From: Streptomyces gardneri
GTDB taxonomy: Bacteria; Actinomycetota; Actinomycetes; Streptomycetales; Streptomycetaceae
Assembly (NCBI RefSeq): GCF_006539185.1
Contig: NZ_BJMN01000002.1
Location: 160,319 to 224,318, forward strand
Direction of reading: 5' to 3'
Length of the DNA stretch: 64,000 bases
Shown: positions 18,551 to 27,092 of the stretch, piece by piece
Numbering within the stretch: position 1 is the first letter of the stretch
How the letters are laid out: each line of letters starts with the position of its first letter
Program-made: the position numbers and the translations under genes
Notes under the pieces: generated by a model
The model's database searches: none
What the model saw: the letters and a program-made list of their open reading frames with translations, nothing else
Told to the model about the DNA's origin: nothing

Positions 18551-19515
18551 GAGCCGCTGCCTCTCGGGTCGAGGATGTCGCGCAGCGCGTCCCCGAGCAG
18601 GGTGAACGCGAGCACGGTGAGGAACAGGCAGAGGCTCGGGACGAGAAAGTACATGGGGTCCGTGTCGTAGTACGCGACGCTCTCGGCGATCATCTGGCCC
18701 CAGGACGGGGTCGGCGGGCGCACACCGACGCCCAGATAGCTGAGGGCCGCCTCGGTGGCGATCATCCCGGGGATGATCAGCGTGGTGTACGCGATGACCG
18801 GCCCGGCGACGCCCGGCAGGATGTCGCGGGCGAGGATCCGCAGGGGGCCGGAGCCGCCGACGCGGGCGGCGTCGACGTACTCGCGGTGCTTGAGCGACAG
18901 GGTCTGGCCGCGGACGACCCGGGCGATGCCGGGCCAGCCGAAGAGGCCGATGACGACGGTCATCAGGAGGGTCCGGTTGACGTCCCGCGCCACCGACATC
19001 ATCGCGATCATGAAGATGAGGGACGGGAAGGACATGGTGAGGTCCATCAGCCGGGACAGCACGGTGTCGGTGCGGCCGCCGAAGTAGCCCGCGGCGATGC
19101 CGGCCGCGGTCCCGGCGACGACGACGATCGCCGTCGCCGAGAAGGCGATGAGCAGGGAGACCTGCCCGCCGTGCACGACCCGGGCGAACAGGTCGCGGCC
19201 GGTGACGGGTTCGACGCCGAGCCAGTGCTCGGCCGAGACGCCGCCGAGCGGCCCGATGGGCAGGCCGCCCAGGTACGGATCGACGGCGCTCTTGTCGAAC
19301 TCCTCGGGGCCCCAGCCGCCCAGCGAGCCGATCAGCGGTGCGGCGACGGTCAGGAGCGCGAAGAACGCGACGACGACGAGCGACAGCTTGACGGACGTGC
19401 GGCGGCGCAGCTCCGCTCGGGCGAGCTGCCAGGGCCCGCTGCCCGCCCGGACGGGCGGGGCGGCGGAGGTGGTGGTGGTGGTCATGGTCGTGGTCGTGGT
19501 CGTTCCGGCCTTCAA
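18547..19515 (-). CDS. Peptide ABC transporter permease, DppC-like
   Basis: A 322-residue permease of the DppC/OppC type, with the EAA-like loop around YVDAARVGGSGPLRILARDI and a typical C-terminus (FTLLGDALRDILDPR). The start given is the TTG whose TTGA overlaps the stop of the substrate-binding protein. An in-frame ATG 30 bases downstream would remove part of a striking poly-threonine leader. The same kind of Thr-rich leader occurs in the DppF-like ATPase. The permease core begins at about residue 27. Confidence 0.88.
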   Translation of the reverse strand: MKAGTTTTTTMTTTTTSAAPPVRAGSGPWQLARAELRRRTSVKLSLVVVAFFALLTVAAPLIGSLGGWGPEEFDKSAVDPYLGGLPIGPLGGVSAEHWLGVEPVTGRDLFARVVHGGQVSLLIAFSATAIVVVAGTAAGIAAGYFGGRTDTVLSRLMDLTMSFPSLIFMIAMMSVARDVNRTLLMTVVIGLFGWPGIARVVRGQTLSLKHREYVDAARVGGSGPLRILARDILPGVAGPVIAYTTLIIPGMIATEAALSYLGVGVRPPTPSWGQMIAESVAYYDTDPMYFLVPSLCLFLTVLAFTLLGDALRDILDPRGSGS

Positions 19516-21260
19516 CGGGTGCTCTTCGCGGGGTCCTTGAGGCCGATCGTCGCGTAGTCGATCTGGCCGCCGAAGGAGGTGTGGCCGTAGGCGCCGGCGA
19601 CGTTGGTGCCGATGAGCAGGGGCTTGCGCTCGACGAGGGCGGGCGCGGTCGGGGCCTTGGCGAGGATCTGCGCGTCGAGCTCCTGCCAGGCCTTGTTCGC
19701 CTGCTGGGCGTCGGTCATCGCGGCGATCTCGTCCATGCGCTTCATCGTGACGTCGTCACGGAAGAGGGAGTGGTTGCCGGAGTTGCCCTTCTCCTTGATG
19801 TAGCGGCCGTCGAAGACGAAGGGGAGGAAGGTCGAGCCGGAGGGGAAGTCCGGGCACCAGCCGGTGTAGGCGAGGTCCGTGCGGTTCTTGGTGTCGCCGA
19901 TCGTGTCGTAGAAGGCGGACGGGTCGACGGTCTCGATGGTGACCTTGATCCCGGCGCGGCCGAGGGACTGCTGGATGGCCTCGCCGACGGCCTTGTCGCC
20001 GGTGGAGACGGTGACGCTCGTGGAGAAGCCGCCGGCCTTGCCCGCCTCCTTCAGCAGCTGCTTGGCCTTCTCGACGTCGCCGGTGAGCGGGATCTTCAGG
20101 GTGTCGGGCTGCTTGCCGCCGGGGAAGAGCAGGCCGGGCATGAGCGCGGTGGCAGGGTCGTTGAGCGCGGGGCCGCCGGTGGCGGTGACGAGAGCTTCGC
20201 GGTCGAGGGCGTACTGCACGGCCTGGCGCACCTTGACGTCGTCGAACGGCGCGCGGCCGGTATGCATCTGGACCATCTCGGTGCAGCTGGTCGACTCGGC
20301 GAGGAGACGCGCCCTGACATCCGGCTTGGTGAGCACCTTGGGCGTGGACTCGGGGCGGAGCGAGGCCCAGGCGACGGCGGAGGCGTCGCCGCCGGTGGAG
20401 GCGATGAGGCGGTCGTCGATCTGGTTGGCCTTGAGGCCCATCGTGACGACGATCCGGTCCGGGTAGGCCTTGCGGACGGTGTCGGTCGAGGCGCTCCAGT
20501 GGGTGTTGCGCACGAGGACGATCTGCTTGTCCCGGGCGTACGTCTCGATCTTGTACGGGCCGGAGGAGAAGGGCCGGTTGTCGTACTGCGGGCCCTTGTC
20601 CTGGGACTTGGGCACGGGGCTGAAGGTGGGCAGCACGGTCGCGTAGGGGAACTCGGCGAAGGGCTTGCGGAGCTCGAAGACGATCGTGCGGTCGTCCGGG
20701 GTCTTCACGGAGTCGAGGTGCTTGCCCTGCGCCGGGCCCTTGTAGCCCTCGGCGCCGACGAGGTAGCGGGCCGCGTAGTCGGGGCCGCCGGGCAGGTCGG
20801 GGGAGAAGGACCGCTCCACGTTGTACTTGACGTCCTGGGCGGTGATCGGGGTGCCGTCCTCGTACTTCAGCCCCGGCTTGAGCTTGAAGGTCCAGGTCTT
20901 GGCGCCGTTGGAGGAGACGCCGAGGTCCTCGGCGAGGTCGGTGGTGAGCTCCCCGCCCTTCGCGCCCGGCTCGGCCTTGTACGTGAGGAGGGTGCGGTAG
21001 AGCAGGCGCGTGCCGAAGTCCATGTCGCCCATGACCCAGTTGCGGGCCGGGTCGAGGTGGGTGAAGTCCTGGTTGGACAGGATGGTCAGCGTGCCGCCCT
21101 TCTGCGGGGTGCCGCCGACCACCGCACCGTTGTTGGAGATTGCGGGGTTCTTGCCGCGGTCCCGGGTGCCGTCGGACTTCTTGCCGTCGGTACAGCCGGT
21201 CGCACCGAGGGCGAGGGCCGTCACGAGGGCGGTGGCCAGGGTGTAAGTGCGCTTGTTCAT
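19512..21260 (-). CDS. Peptide-binding lipoprotein of the ABC importer (SBP_bac_5)
   Basis: A 582-residue extracytoplasmic solute-binding protein. The signal is MNKRTYTLATALVTALALGATGC with lipidation at the cysteine of the lipobox (residue 23). The family 5 hallmark region is GGTLTILSNQDFTHLDPARN, followed by many conserved motifs such as WTFKLKPGLKYEDGTPITAQ. The length is normal for dipeptide/oligopeptide receptors. GGAG lies 6 bases before the ATG, and the leader starts at the 33-base promoter/operator. It is the first gene of the transporter operon and presumably binds collagen-derived di- or tripeptides. Confidence 0.92.
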   Translation of the reverse strand: MNKRTYTLATALVTALALGATGCTDGKKSDGTRDRGKNPAISNNGAVVGGTPQKGGTLTILSNQDFTHLDPARNWVMGDMDFGTRLLYRTLLTYKAEPGAKGGELTTDLAEDLGVSSNGAKTWTFKLKPGLKYEDGTPITAQDVKYNVERSFSPDLPGGPDYAARYLVGAEGYKGPAQGKHLDSVKTPDDRTIVFELRKPFAEFPYATVLPTFSPVPKSQDKGPQYDNRPFSSGPYKIETYARDKQIVLVRNTHWSASTDTVRKAYPDRIVVTMGLKANQIDDRLIASTGGDASAVAWASLRPESTPKVLTKPDVRARLLAESTSCTEMVQMHTGRAPFDDVKVRQAVQYALDREALVTATGGPALNDPATALMPGLLFPGGKQPDTLKIPLTGDVEKAKQLLKEAGKAGGFSTSVTVSTGDKAVGEAIQQSLGRAGIKVTIETVDPSAFYDTIGDTKNRTDLAYTGWCPDFPSGSTFLPFVFDGRYIKEKGNSGNHSLFRDDVTMKRMDEIAAMTDAQQANKAWQELDAQILAKAPTAPALVERKPLLIGTNVAGAYGHTSFGGQIDYATIGLKDPAKSTR

Positions 21261-21308
21261 AGGTCACTCCGAGAGAGCGGTCGAACAGCCCGATGGCTGG
21301 AATGTGAC

Positions 21309-21341
21309 CTGTAACATAGTAATGTGAAATTGCACTGACAA
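21309..21341 (-). promoter_or_regulatory. Promoter/operator of the peptide transporter operon (33-base element, copy B)
   Basis: This is the exact 33-base element found at 10863-10895, on the opposite strand: -35 TTGTCA (21341-21336), 17-base spacer with the CACATTAC core (21326-21319), and -10 TATGTT (21318-21313). The flanks of the two copies differ, so only the regulatory element is conserved. Confidence 0.78.
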
Positions 21342-21424
21342 GGTATCGGGCGGTCCGTTACTCATCCGTGTCCGGGCGGTGCTCGGGGGAGCGCCCTGCG
21401 ACTGGAATGCTCCGTTTCGGGGTC

Positions 21425-21460
21425 TTGGCAAGATCTAGTGCAATGTGAAATATTACTGAC
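21425..21460 (+). promoter_or_regulatory. Promoter with variant operator for the flavoenzyme operon; possibly leaderless
   Basis: A -35 like TTGGCA (21425-21430), an 18-base spacer and a -10 like AATATT (21449-21454) would start transcription at about the GTG start codon at 21461, giving a leaderless message; no ribosome-binding site is present. Read on the minus strand, 21460-21436 matches the 33-base elements at GTCAGT and ATTTCACATT, with the core changed to CACATTGC. Confidence 0.55.
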
Positions 21461-22648
21461 GTGCCCACGAGAAAACCCTCGGATGTCATCGTCGTCGGCG
21501 CCGGCGTCGTCGGCGCGGCCTGCGCCTACTACGCCGCCCAAGCCGGCCTCTCCGTCACCGTCGTCGACCGCGGTTCCGTCGCGGGCGGGACGACGGGAGC
21601 CGGCGAGGGAAACCTCCTGGTCTCCGACAAGGAGCCGGGACCGGAGCTCGAACTTGCCCTCCTCGCCAACACCCTGTGGCGGGAGCTGGCGGACGTGCTC
21701 CCGCCGCACGTCGAGTACGAGGCCAAGGGAGGCCTCGTGGTCGCCTCCGGCGAGTCGGGGATGCGCGCCCTGCGCGACTTCGCGGCCCGCCAGGAGAAGG
21801 CGGGCGTCACCACCCAGGAGGTCCCCGGGGACCGGCTCCATGATCTGGAGCCCCACCTCGCTCCTGGCCTCGCCGGAGGCTTCCTCTATCCGCAGGACTC
21901 CCAGGTGATGCCCGCCCACGCCGCGGCCCAGCTGCTGCACGCCGCCGGCGACCGCGTCCGGCTGCGTCTGGGGGAGGAGGTCACCGGCATCCTCACCGGC
22001 GCGGCCGGCGAGATCCGCGGGGTGCGGACCGCGGCCGGCGAGCTCCACGCCCCGTACGTGGTCAACGCCGCCGGCACCTGGGGCGGCGCCCTCGCCGAAC
22101 TCGCGGGCGTCCACCTCCCCGTGCTGCCCCGCAGGGGCTTCGTCCTCGTCACCGAACCACTGCCGCGCGTGGTGCGCCACAAGGTGTACGCCGCCGACTA
22201 CGTGGCCGACGTGGCCAGCGGCTCGGCCGCCCTCCAGACCTCGGCGGTCGTCGAAGGCACCCCGGCGGGACCGGTCCTCATCGGTGCCAGCCGGGAACGA
22301 GTCGGCTTCGACCGCACCCTCTCCATCGAGGTCCTGCGCCGGCTCGCCGCCGGGGCCACCGGCCTCTTCCCGGTCCTCGGCACCGTCCGGGCCATGCGGA
22401 CCTACCCGGGCTTCCGGCCGTACCTGCCGGACCACCTGCCCGCGATCGGACCCGACCCGCGCGTCCACGGACTGCTGCACGCCTGCGGCCACGAAGGGGC
22501 GGGGATCGGCCTCGCGCCGGTGACGGGACAGATCATCGCCCGCTGCCTGACGAGTGGCGAACTGCCCCTCGACATCGACCCGTTCCGCCCGGACCGGTTC
22601 ACCGCCCCCGAACCCGCGCCCGCACCCGGATCCGACCCGGCACCCTGA
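21461..22648 (+). CDS. FAD-dependent D-amino acid (cis-4-hydroxy-D-proline) dehydrogenase, catalytic subunit
   Basis: A 395-residue DAO-family flavoprotein. The N-terminal dinucleotide fold is VIVVGAGVVGAACAYYAAQA followed by an acidic residue at the strand end. The C-terminal FAD contact region is ACGHEGAGIGLAPVTGQIIA. Two companion subunits follow (a small [2Fe-2S] protein and a second FAD/[Fe-S] protein). This matches the heteromeric D-hydroxyproline dehydrogenase of pseudomonads (LhpB, LhpF, LhpE). The expected product is 1-pyrroline-4-hydroxy-2-carboxylate. A related sarcosine or octopine/nopaline oxidase role is possible from the fold alone, but context favours hydroxyproline. Confidence 0.85.
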   Translation: MPTRKPSDVIVVGAGVVGAACAYYAAQAGLSVTVVDRGSVAGGTTGAGEGNLLVSDKEPGPELELALLANTLWRELADVLPPHVEYEAKGGLVVASGESGMRALRDFAARQEKAGVTTQEVPGDRLHDLEPHLAPGLAGGFLYPQDSQVMPAHAAAQLLHAAGDRVRLRLGEEVTGILTGAAGEIRGVRTAAGELHAPYVVNAAGTWGGALAELAGVHLPVLPRRGFVLVTEPLPRVVRHKVYAADYVADVASGSAALQTSAVVEGTPAGPVLIGASRERVGFDRTLSIEVLRRLAAGATGLFPVLGTVRAMRTYPGFRPYLPDHLPAIGPDPRVHGLLHACGHEGAGIGLAPVTGQIIARCLTSGELPLDIDPFRPDRFTAPEPAPAPGSDPAP

Positions 22649-22698
22649 CGCGCGCCCGAACCGCCGCCGTCACCGTCACCTTCACGAGAGGAGGGCCC

Positions 22699-23013
22699 GT
22701 GGCCCGCACGCCCGCCGACCTGGTCGGGGCACAGCCCGATCCGCCGTTCGAGATCACCTTCGACGGCCGGAGCGTCACCGCCCTGCCCGGCCAGACCGTC
22801 GCCGCCGCCCTCTGGGGCGCCGGCATCCTGGCCTGGCGCACCACCCGGGAAGGGGGACGGCCGCGCGGCGCGTTCTGCGGCATCGGCCAGTGCTACGACT
22901 GCCTCGCCACCGTCAACGGCGAGCCCAACCGGCGCGCCTGCCTGGTCCCCGCCCGCCCCGGCGACGCCATCACCACCCAGGAAGGCCACGGCCATGACCG
23001 CCTCGCCGTCTGA
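22699..23013 (+). CDS. Small [2Fe-2S] subunit of the D-hydroxyproline dehydrogenase-like complex
   Basis: A 104-residue ferredoxin-like protein with cluster ligands C60, C65, C68 and C81 in the pattern AFCGIGQCYDC...RRAC. This matches the small gamma-type subunit (HcnA/SoxA-N/LhpF-like) of heteromeric amino-acid dehydrogenases. It starts at a GTG behind GAGAGGAGGG and overlaps the next gene by 20 bases, so the two subunits are probably made together. It would carry electrons between the two flavoprotein subunits. Confidence 0.9.
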   Translation: MARTPADLVGAQPDPPFEITFDGRSVTALPGQTVAAALWGAGILAWRTTREGGRPRGAFCGIGQCYDCLATVNGEPNRRACLVPARPGDAITTQEGHGHDRLAV

Positions 23014-24490
23014 ACCGTACGACCTGGTGGTCGTCGGAGCGGGTTCCGCGGGGCTCGCGGGCGCCGTGACCGCCGCCGAACTGGGGCTCTCCGTCGCCCT
23101 GCTGGACTCCACCACCCAGTCCGGCGGGCAGTTCTACCGGCACCCCGCCCCCGCCCTGGGCGCGGTACGGCCCGAGGCCCTGCACCACGACTGGTCCGCC
23201 TTCTCCGACCTGCGGCGAAGGCTCGCAGCAAGCACGGTCACCCATCTGACGGGCCACCATGTGTGGTCCGTCGTACGGGAGTCCGGCGAGTCCGGTGCGG
23301 CAGCAGGGGAAACCGGCGAGACCTGGGCGGTCCACGCGATCACCGGCGCCGACGGCACCGAGGAGCAGCCCGTCCGGATCACGGCCCGGGCACTGCTCCT
23401 CGCCACCGGAGCGTACGAGCGCCAACTCCCCTTCCCCGGCTGGACCCTGCCCGGTGTCGTCGGCGCCGGCGGGGCGCAGGCCATGCTCAAGTCCGGGCTC
23501 GTGCTGCCCGGACGGCGCATCGTGGTGGCCGGCAGCGGCCCTCTGCTGCTCGCCGTCGCCTCGTCGCTCGCCGCGGCGGGCGCGCGGGTCCCGGCCGTGG
23601 TCGAGGCCGCGGGCTATCTGCGGTACGCCCGCAGCCCCCGCGCGCTCGTGACCAATCCGGCGAAGGCCGCCGAAGCCCTGGTGCACGGGGCCGCACTGCT
23701 CAGGCACCGCGTGCGGGTGCTGCCGGGCAGCGCGGTCACCGAGGTGCACGGCACCGACCGGGTGGAGGCCGTCACCGTCAGCCGCCTGGACGGTGACTGG
23801 ACGCCCGTACCGGGGACGGGTCGCAGGATCGCCTGCGACGCGCTCGCCGTCGGGCACGGCCTCGTGCCCCAGATCGAGCTGGCCACGGCCGTCGGCTGCG
23901 CCACCCGCGCACTGCCCGACGGGACCCTGGGTCTCGCCCTGGACGACCTCCAGGAGACCTCGGTGGCCGGCCTGTGGGCGGCGGGTGAGACCGGCGGTGT
24001 GGGAGGCGCCGAACTCGCCCGCACCGAGGGCGAGCTGGCGGGCCGGGCGATCGCCGCCCGGCTGCGCGGCCGCCGGGCCGACCCGGACCCGGGCCGGGGA
24101 GTGGGCCCGGGCCGGGTAGGCGAACTCCGGCGCCGGCGGGACCGGATGCGGGCCTTCGCGGACGTCATGTCCGCGGCGCACGCGCCGGGCCCGGGATGGC
24201 CCGCGTGGCTGGAGGACGAGACGGACGTGTGCCGCTGCGAGGAGGTGACCGCGGGGCGTGTGCGCGAGGCGGTCACCGAGCTCGGGGCGCGCGACGCACG
24301 GACCGTCAAGCTCCTCACGCGAGCCGGCATGGGCTGGTGCCAGGGGCGGATGTGCGGGACGGCCGTGGCGTGCCTCGCGGCGCGCGGCGGCACACCCGAA
24401 CCGCCGGCGGAACGCCGTCCGTTCGCCGTCCCCGTACCCCTCGCGACACTTGCCGCGCTGGACGAGCGGGCAACCGAACAGAACCTCTAG
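22994..24490 (+). CDS. FAD/NAD(P) oxidoreductase subunit with C-terminal [2Fe-2S] domain
   Basis: A 498-residue protein with an N-terminal FAD motif (LVVVGAGSAGLAGAVTAAEL). A second nucleotide-binding stretch follows mid-protein (RIVVAGSGPLLLAVASSLAA). The C-terminal BFD-like domain has ligands in VCRCEEVTAG and GWCQGRMCG. This is the alpha-type subunit of HcnB/OoxA/LhpE-like complexes that accept electrons from the amino-acid-oxidising subunit. It is the last gene of the flavoenzyme operon, and a terminator begins 10 bases after its stop. Confidence 0.88.
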   Translation: MTASPSEPYDLVVVGAGSAGLAGAVTAAELGLSVALLDSTTQSGGQFYRHPAPALGAVRPEALHHDWSAFSDLRRRLAASTVTHLTGHHVWSVVRESGESGAAAGETGETWAVHAITGADGTEEQPVRITARALLLATGAYERQLPFPGWTLPGVVGAGGAQAMLKSGLVLPGRRIVVAGSGPLLLAVASSLAAAGARVPAVVEAAGYLRYARSPRALVTNPAKAAEALVHGAALLRHRVRVLPGSAVTEVHGTDRVEAVTVSRLDGDWTPVPGTGRRIACDALAVGHGLVPQIELATAVGCATRALPDGTLGLALDDLQETSVAGLWAAGETGGVGGAELARTEGELAGRAIAARLRGRRADPDPGRGVGPGRVGELRRRRDRMRAFADVMSAAHAPGPGWPAWLEDETDVCRCEEVTAGRVREAVTELGARDARTVKLLTRAGMGWCQGRMCGTAVACLAARGGTPEPPAERRPFAVPVPLATLAALDERATEQNL

Positions 24491-24500
24491 AACCACGGGG

Positions 24501-24521
24501 GAGAGGCCCACGAGGCCTCTC
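24501..24521 (+). terminator. Terminator after the flavoenzyme operon
   Basis: GAGAGGCC and GGCCTCTC form a perfect 8-base stem with a 5-base loop, followed by a pyrimidine-rich tract (TTCCTTCCCC). It separates the dehydrogenase operon from the deaminase operon. Confidence 0.75.
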
Positions 24522-24534
24522 TTCCTTCCCCTTC

Positions 24535-24552
24535 TATAAAATGTCACACATT
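24535..24552 (+). promoter_or_regulatory. -10 box and perfect dyad operator of the deaminase operon
   Basis: TATAAA at 24535-24540 is a good -10 box. Overlapping its last base is the dyad AATGT-CAC-ACATT (24540-24552). The CACATTAC core shared with the other island promoters is at 24547-24554. An operator across the -10 and start region suggests repression. No clear -35 is visible. Confidence 0.6.
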
Positions 24553-24569
24553 ACAGAAAGGCCGTCGAC

Positions 24570-25478
24570 ATGACCGCCACCACCTGGAACACCGACCGAC
24601 CCTGGCGCGGCATCATGGTCGCCACCACCCTCCCGTTCCGCGAGGACCTGTCCGTCGACTACGACGCGTACGCCGAGCACGTGGCCTGGCTGATCGCCAA
24701 CGGCTGCGACGGCGTCGTCCCCAACGGCTCCCTCGGCGAGTACCAGACCCTCACCGACGCGGAGCGCGCCCAGGTCGTCCGTACCGCCGTCGCGGCCGCC
24801 GGTGACGGGGCGCGGGTCATGCCGGGCGTCGCCGCCTACGGCAGCGCCGAGTCCCGCCGCTGGGCCGAGCAGGCCGCCGAGGCCGGGGCCGGATCCGTCC
24901 TGCTCCTGCCGCCCAACGCGTACCGCGCCGAACCGGCCGCCGTGCGCGCCCACTACAGCGAGGTCGCCAAGGCCGGGATCCCGATCGTCGCCTACAACAA
25001 CCCGATCGACACCAAGGTCGACCTCACCCCCGAGCTGCTGGCGCGCCTGCACCGCGACGGCAGCATCGTCGCCGTCAAGGAGTTCAGCGGCGACGTCCGC
25101 AGGGCGTACGAGATCGGCGAGCTCGCCCCGGAACTCGACCTTCTGATCGGCGCCGACGACGTCCTCCTGGAGCTGGCCGTCGCGGGCGCGGTCGGCTGGA
25201 TCGCCGGCTACCCCAACGCCTTCCCCACGAGCTGCGCCGAGCTCTACCACGCGGCCGTCTCGGGCGACCTGGCCACCGCCGTGCCGCTCTACAAGTCCCT
25301 GCACTCCCTCCTGCGCTGGGACTCGAAGACCGAGTTCGTCCAGTCCATCAAGCTCTCCATGGACATCGCCGGCCGCCGGGGCGGACCGACCCGTCCCCCG
25401 CGCCACCCGCTCACCGGCGAGATCGAGGCCGGCGTGCGGACCGCCACGGAGAAGGCCGTCGCCGACGGCCACCGCTGA
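24570..25478 (+). CDS. DapA-family 1-pyrroline-4-hydroxy-2-carboxylate deaminase
   Basis: A 302-residue class I aldolase-fold protein of the dihydrodipicolinate synthase family. The Schiff-base lysine is K170 in IVAVKEFSGD and the proton-relay tyrosine is Y142 in VAYNNP. In hydroxyproline pathways this family deaminates and dehydrates 1-pyrroline-4-hydroxy-2-carboxylate to 2-oxoglutarate semialdehyde plus ammonia. The position between a D-hydroxyproline dehydrogenase-like operon and a semialdehyde dehydrogenase gene supports that role over lysine synthesis. AGAAAGG serves as the ribosome-binding site. Confidence 0.87.
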   Translation: MTATTWNTDRPWRGIMVATTLPFREDLSVDYDAYAEHVAWLIANGCDGVVPNGSLGEYQTLTDAERAQVVRTAVAAAGDGARVMPGVAAYGSAESRRWAEQAAEAGAGSVLLLPPNAYRAEPAAVRAHYSEVAKAGIPIVAYNNPIDTKVDLTPELLARLHRDGSIVAVKEFSGDVRRAYEIGELAPELDLLIGADDVLLELAVAGAVGWIAGYPNAFPTSCAELYHAAVSGDLATAVPLYKSLHSLLRWDSKTEFVQSIKLSMDIAGRRGGPTRPPRHPLTGEIEAGVRTATEKAVADGHR

Positions 25479-25519
25479 CCCGCACCGCCGACCGTCACCG
25501 CTGACCCGCACCGCCGACC
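25470..25519 (+). repeat. Tandem duplication covering the deaminase stop codon
   Basis: A 24-base segment starting CACCGCTGACCCGCACC occurs at 25470-25493 and again at 25496-25519 (26-base period), so the end of the gene and its stop codon are duplicated. The remaining space to 25685 holds no gene that I can support. Confidence 0.75.
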
Positions 25520-25685
25520 ACCACCGTCGGCGTCCACGCTGTCTCCACCGCATTCCGTCCCCGCTGTCGAGACCGGGACGGCGGCCCGCCCGCCGTCGTC
25601 CCGACGGCCACCGGCCGGGCCCGGACCACCGGCATCGCGCAGCACCTCCTCGACCCGGACGACCCTTCCCCGGAGGCTTCCTCCC

Positions 25686-27071
25686 GTGACCGACACACTC
25701 CCGACCGTCATCTCCCGCAACCCGGCCGACCCGGCCGACGTGCTCCTGCGGATCCCCGCCCCCGGCGCCTTCACGGCGGTCGACACCGTCGAGCGGGCGC
25801 GCGCCGCCCAGCCCGGCTGGCTGCTCGCCGGGGCCGCCGCCCGCTCGGCCGCCCTGGGAGCCGTCGCCGCCGCCGTCGAGGGCGCGGCCGACGAACTGGC
25901 CGCGCTCGCCGTACGCGAGGTGGGCAAGCCGCTCGCCGAGGCCAGGGCCGAGGTCGCCCGTACCGCCGCCATCTGGCGCTACTACGCCCAGGCGCCCTTC
26001 GAGCCCACCGGAGCGGTCCACGAGACCGCGGCGGGCCCCGGGCTGCTCCTGACCCGCCGCCGCCCGCACGGGGTGGCAGGGCTCATCACGCCCTGGAACT
26101 TCCCCTTCGCCATCCCGACCTGGAAGGCCGCCCCGGCGCTCGCCACGGGCAACACGGTCGTCCTCAAGCCCGCCCCCGAAGCCACGGCGTGCGCCCAGCG
26201 CCTGGGCGAGATCGTCCAGCGGGCCCTGCCCGAGGCGGTGTTCACCGTGCTGCCCGGCGGCGCGACCGAGGGCAACGCGCTCGTCTCCGCCGCCGACGTC
26301 GTCTCCTTCACCGGCTCCACCCCCGTCGGCCAGGCCGTTGCCCGGGCCGCGACCGCCCGGGGCATCCCGGTGCAGGCCGAGATGGGCGGCCTGAACGCCG
26401 CGCTCGTCCTGCCGGACGCGGACATCGAGCAGGCCGCCGCCCACATCGCCGCCGCCGTCTCCGGGTACGCCGGCCAGAAGTGCACCGCCACCAGCCGGGT
26501 CATCGCGGTCGGCGCCGCGCTCGACCCGCTGCGCGAGGCGCTCTCCGAAGCCCTGCGGGCCGTCCCCGTCGGCGACCCCGCCGACCCGGCCACCGTGTGC
26601 GGGCCGCTCATCCACGAGTACGCCCGCGACCAGGTCGGCGAGGCCTGCCGGGGGCTCTCCGTCCTCGCCGGCGGCACCGTGCCCGACCGGTCCGGCTGGT
26701 ACGCGGCCCCGACCCTGGTCGAGAAGGTCTCCCCGGGGCACCGCCTGCTGCGCGAGGAGGTCTTCGGCCCCGTCGCGTCCCTGCTCGCGGCGGAGGACCT
26801 CGCCCACGCGATCCGGATCACCAACTCCGTGCCGTACGGTCTGGTCACCTCGGTCCACACCGCAGACCTGAACACCGCGCTGAGCGGCCTCGACCTGCTC
26901 GACACCGGCATGATCCGGCTCAACGCCCCGTCCACCGGAGTCGACTTCCACCTGCCCTTCGGCGGCTCCAAGGCATCCAGCCACGGGCCCCGTGAGCAGG
27001 GCCGGGCGGCCCTCGACTTCTACACGTCGAGCCGGACGTACACGCTGGCACCCGCGGGCCCCGCGGCGTGA
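25686..27071 (+). CDS. Aldehyde dehydrogenase, likely 2-oxoglutarate semialdehyde dehydrogenase
   Basis: A 461-residue NAD(P)-dependent aldehyde dehydrogenase starting at a GTG behind a GGAGG. The catalytic residues are in place: N138 (TPWNFPF), general base E232 (QAEMGGLN, a variant of the usual ELGGKN) and nucleophile C266 (GQKCTA); the cofactor loop is FTGSTPVGQAVA. In this operon it would oxidise 2-oxoglutarate semialdehyde to 2-oxoglutarate, the last step of 4-hydroxyproline breakdown. Succinate-semialdehyde dehydrogenases are close relatives, so the substrate is inferred from context. Confidence 0.87.
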   Translation: MTDTLPTVISRNPADPADVLLRIPAPGAFTAVDTVERARAAQPGWLLAGAAARSAALGAVAAAVEGAADELAALAVREVGKPLAEARAEVARTAAIWRYYAQAPFEPTGAVHETAAGPGLLLTRRRPHGVAGLITPWNFPFAIPTWKAAPALATGNTVVLKPAPEATACAQRLGEIVQRALPEAVFTVLPGGATEGNALVSAADVVSFTGSTPVGQAVARAATARGIPVQAEMGGLNAALVLPDADIEQAAAHIAAAVSGYAGQKCTATSRVIAVGAALDPLREALSEALRAVPVGDPADPATVCGPLIHEYARDQVGEACRGLSVLAGGTVPDRSGWYAAPTLVEKVSPGHRLLREEVFGPVASLLAAEDLAHAIRITNSVPYGLVTSVHTADLNTALSGLDLLDTGMIRLNAPSTGVDFHLPFGGSKASSHGPREQGRAALDFYTSSRTYTLAPAGPAA

Positions 27072-27092
27072 CATCGTACGGTGGTGATGTCA
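27069..27092 (+). promoter_or_regulatory. Inverted repeat before the GntR gene
   Basis: TGACATC and GATGTCA form perfect 7-base arms around a 10-base spacer. The left arm overlaps the stop codon of the dehydrogenase gene and the dyad ends 26 bases before the chosen GntR start. It is a plausible autoregulatory operator, although the arms differ from the CACATTAC-type sites. Confidence 0.5.

Noticed and set aside
19581..21314. A plus-strand frame opposite the peptide-binding lipoprotein
   Set aside because: No domain pattern, and it runs through the promoter element. The minus strand has a lipobox and SBP motifs.
24534..27074. An 800-codon minus-strand frame over the deaminase and aldehyde dehydrogenase genes
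   Set aside because: It is an antisense artefact with Gly/Arg/Asp-rich composition, while both plus-strand genes show catalytic motifs.
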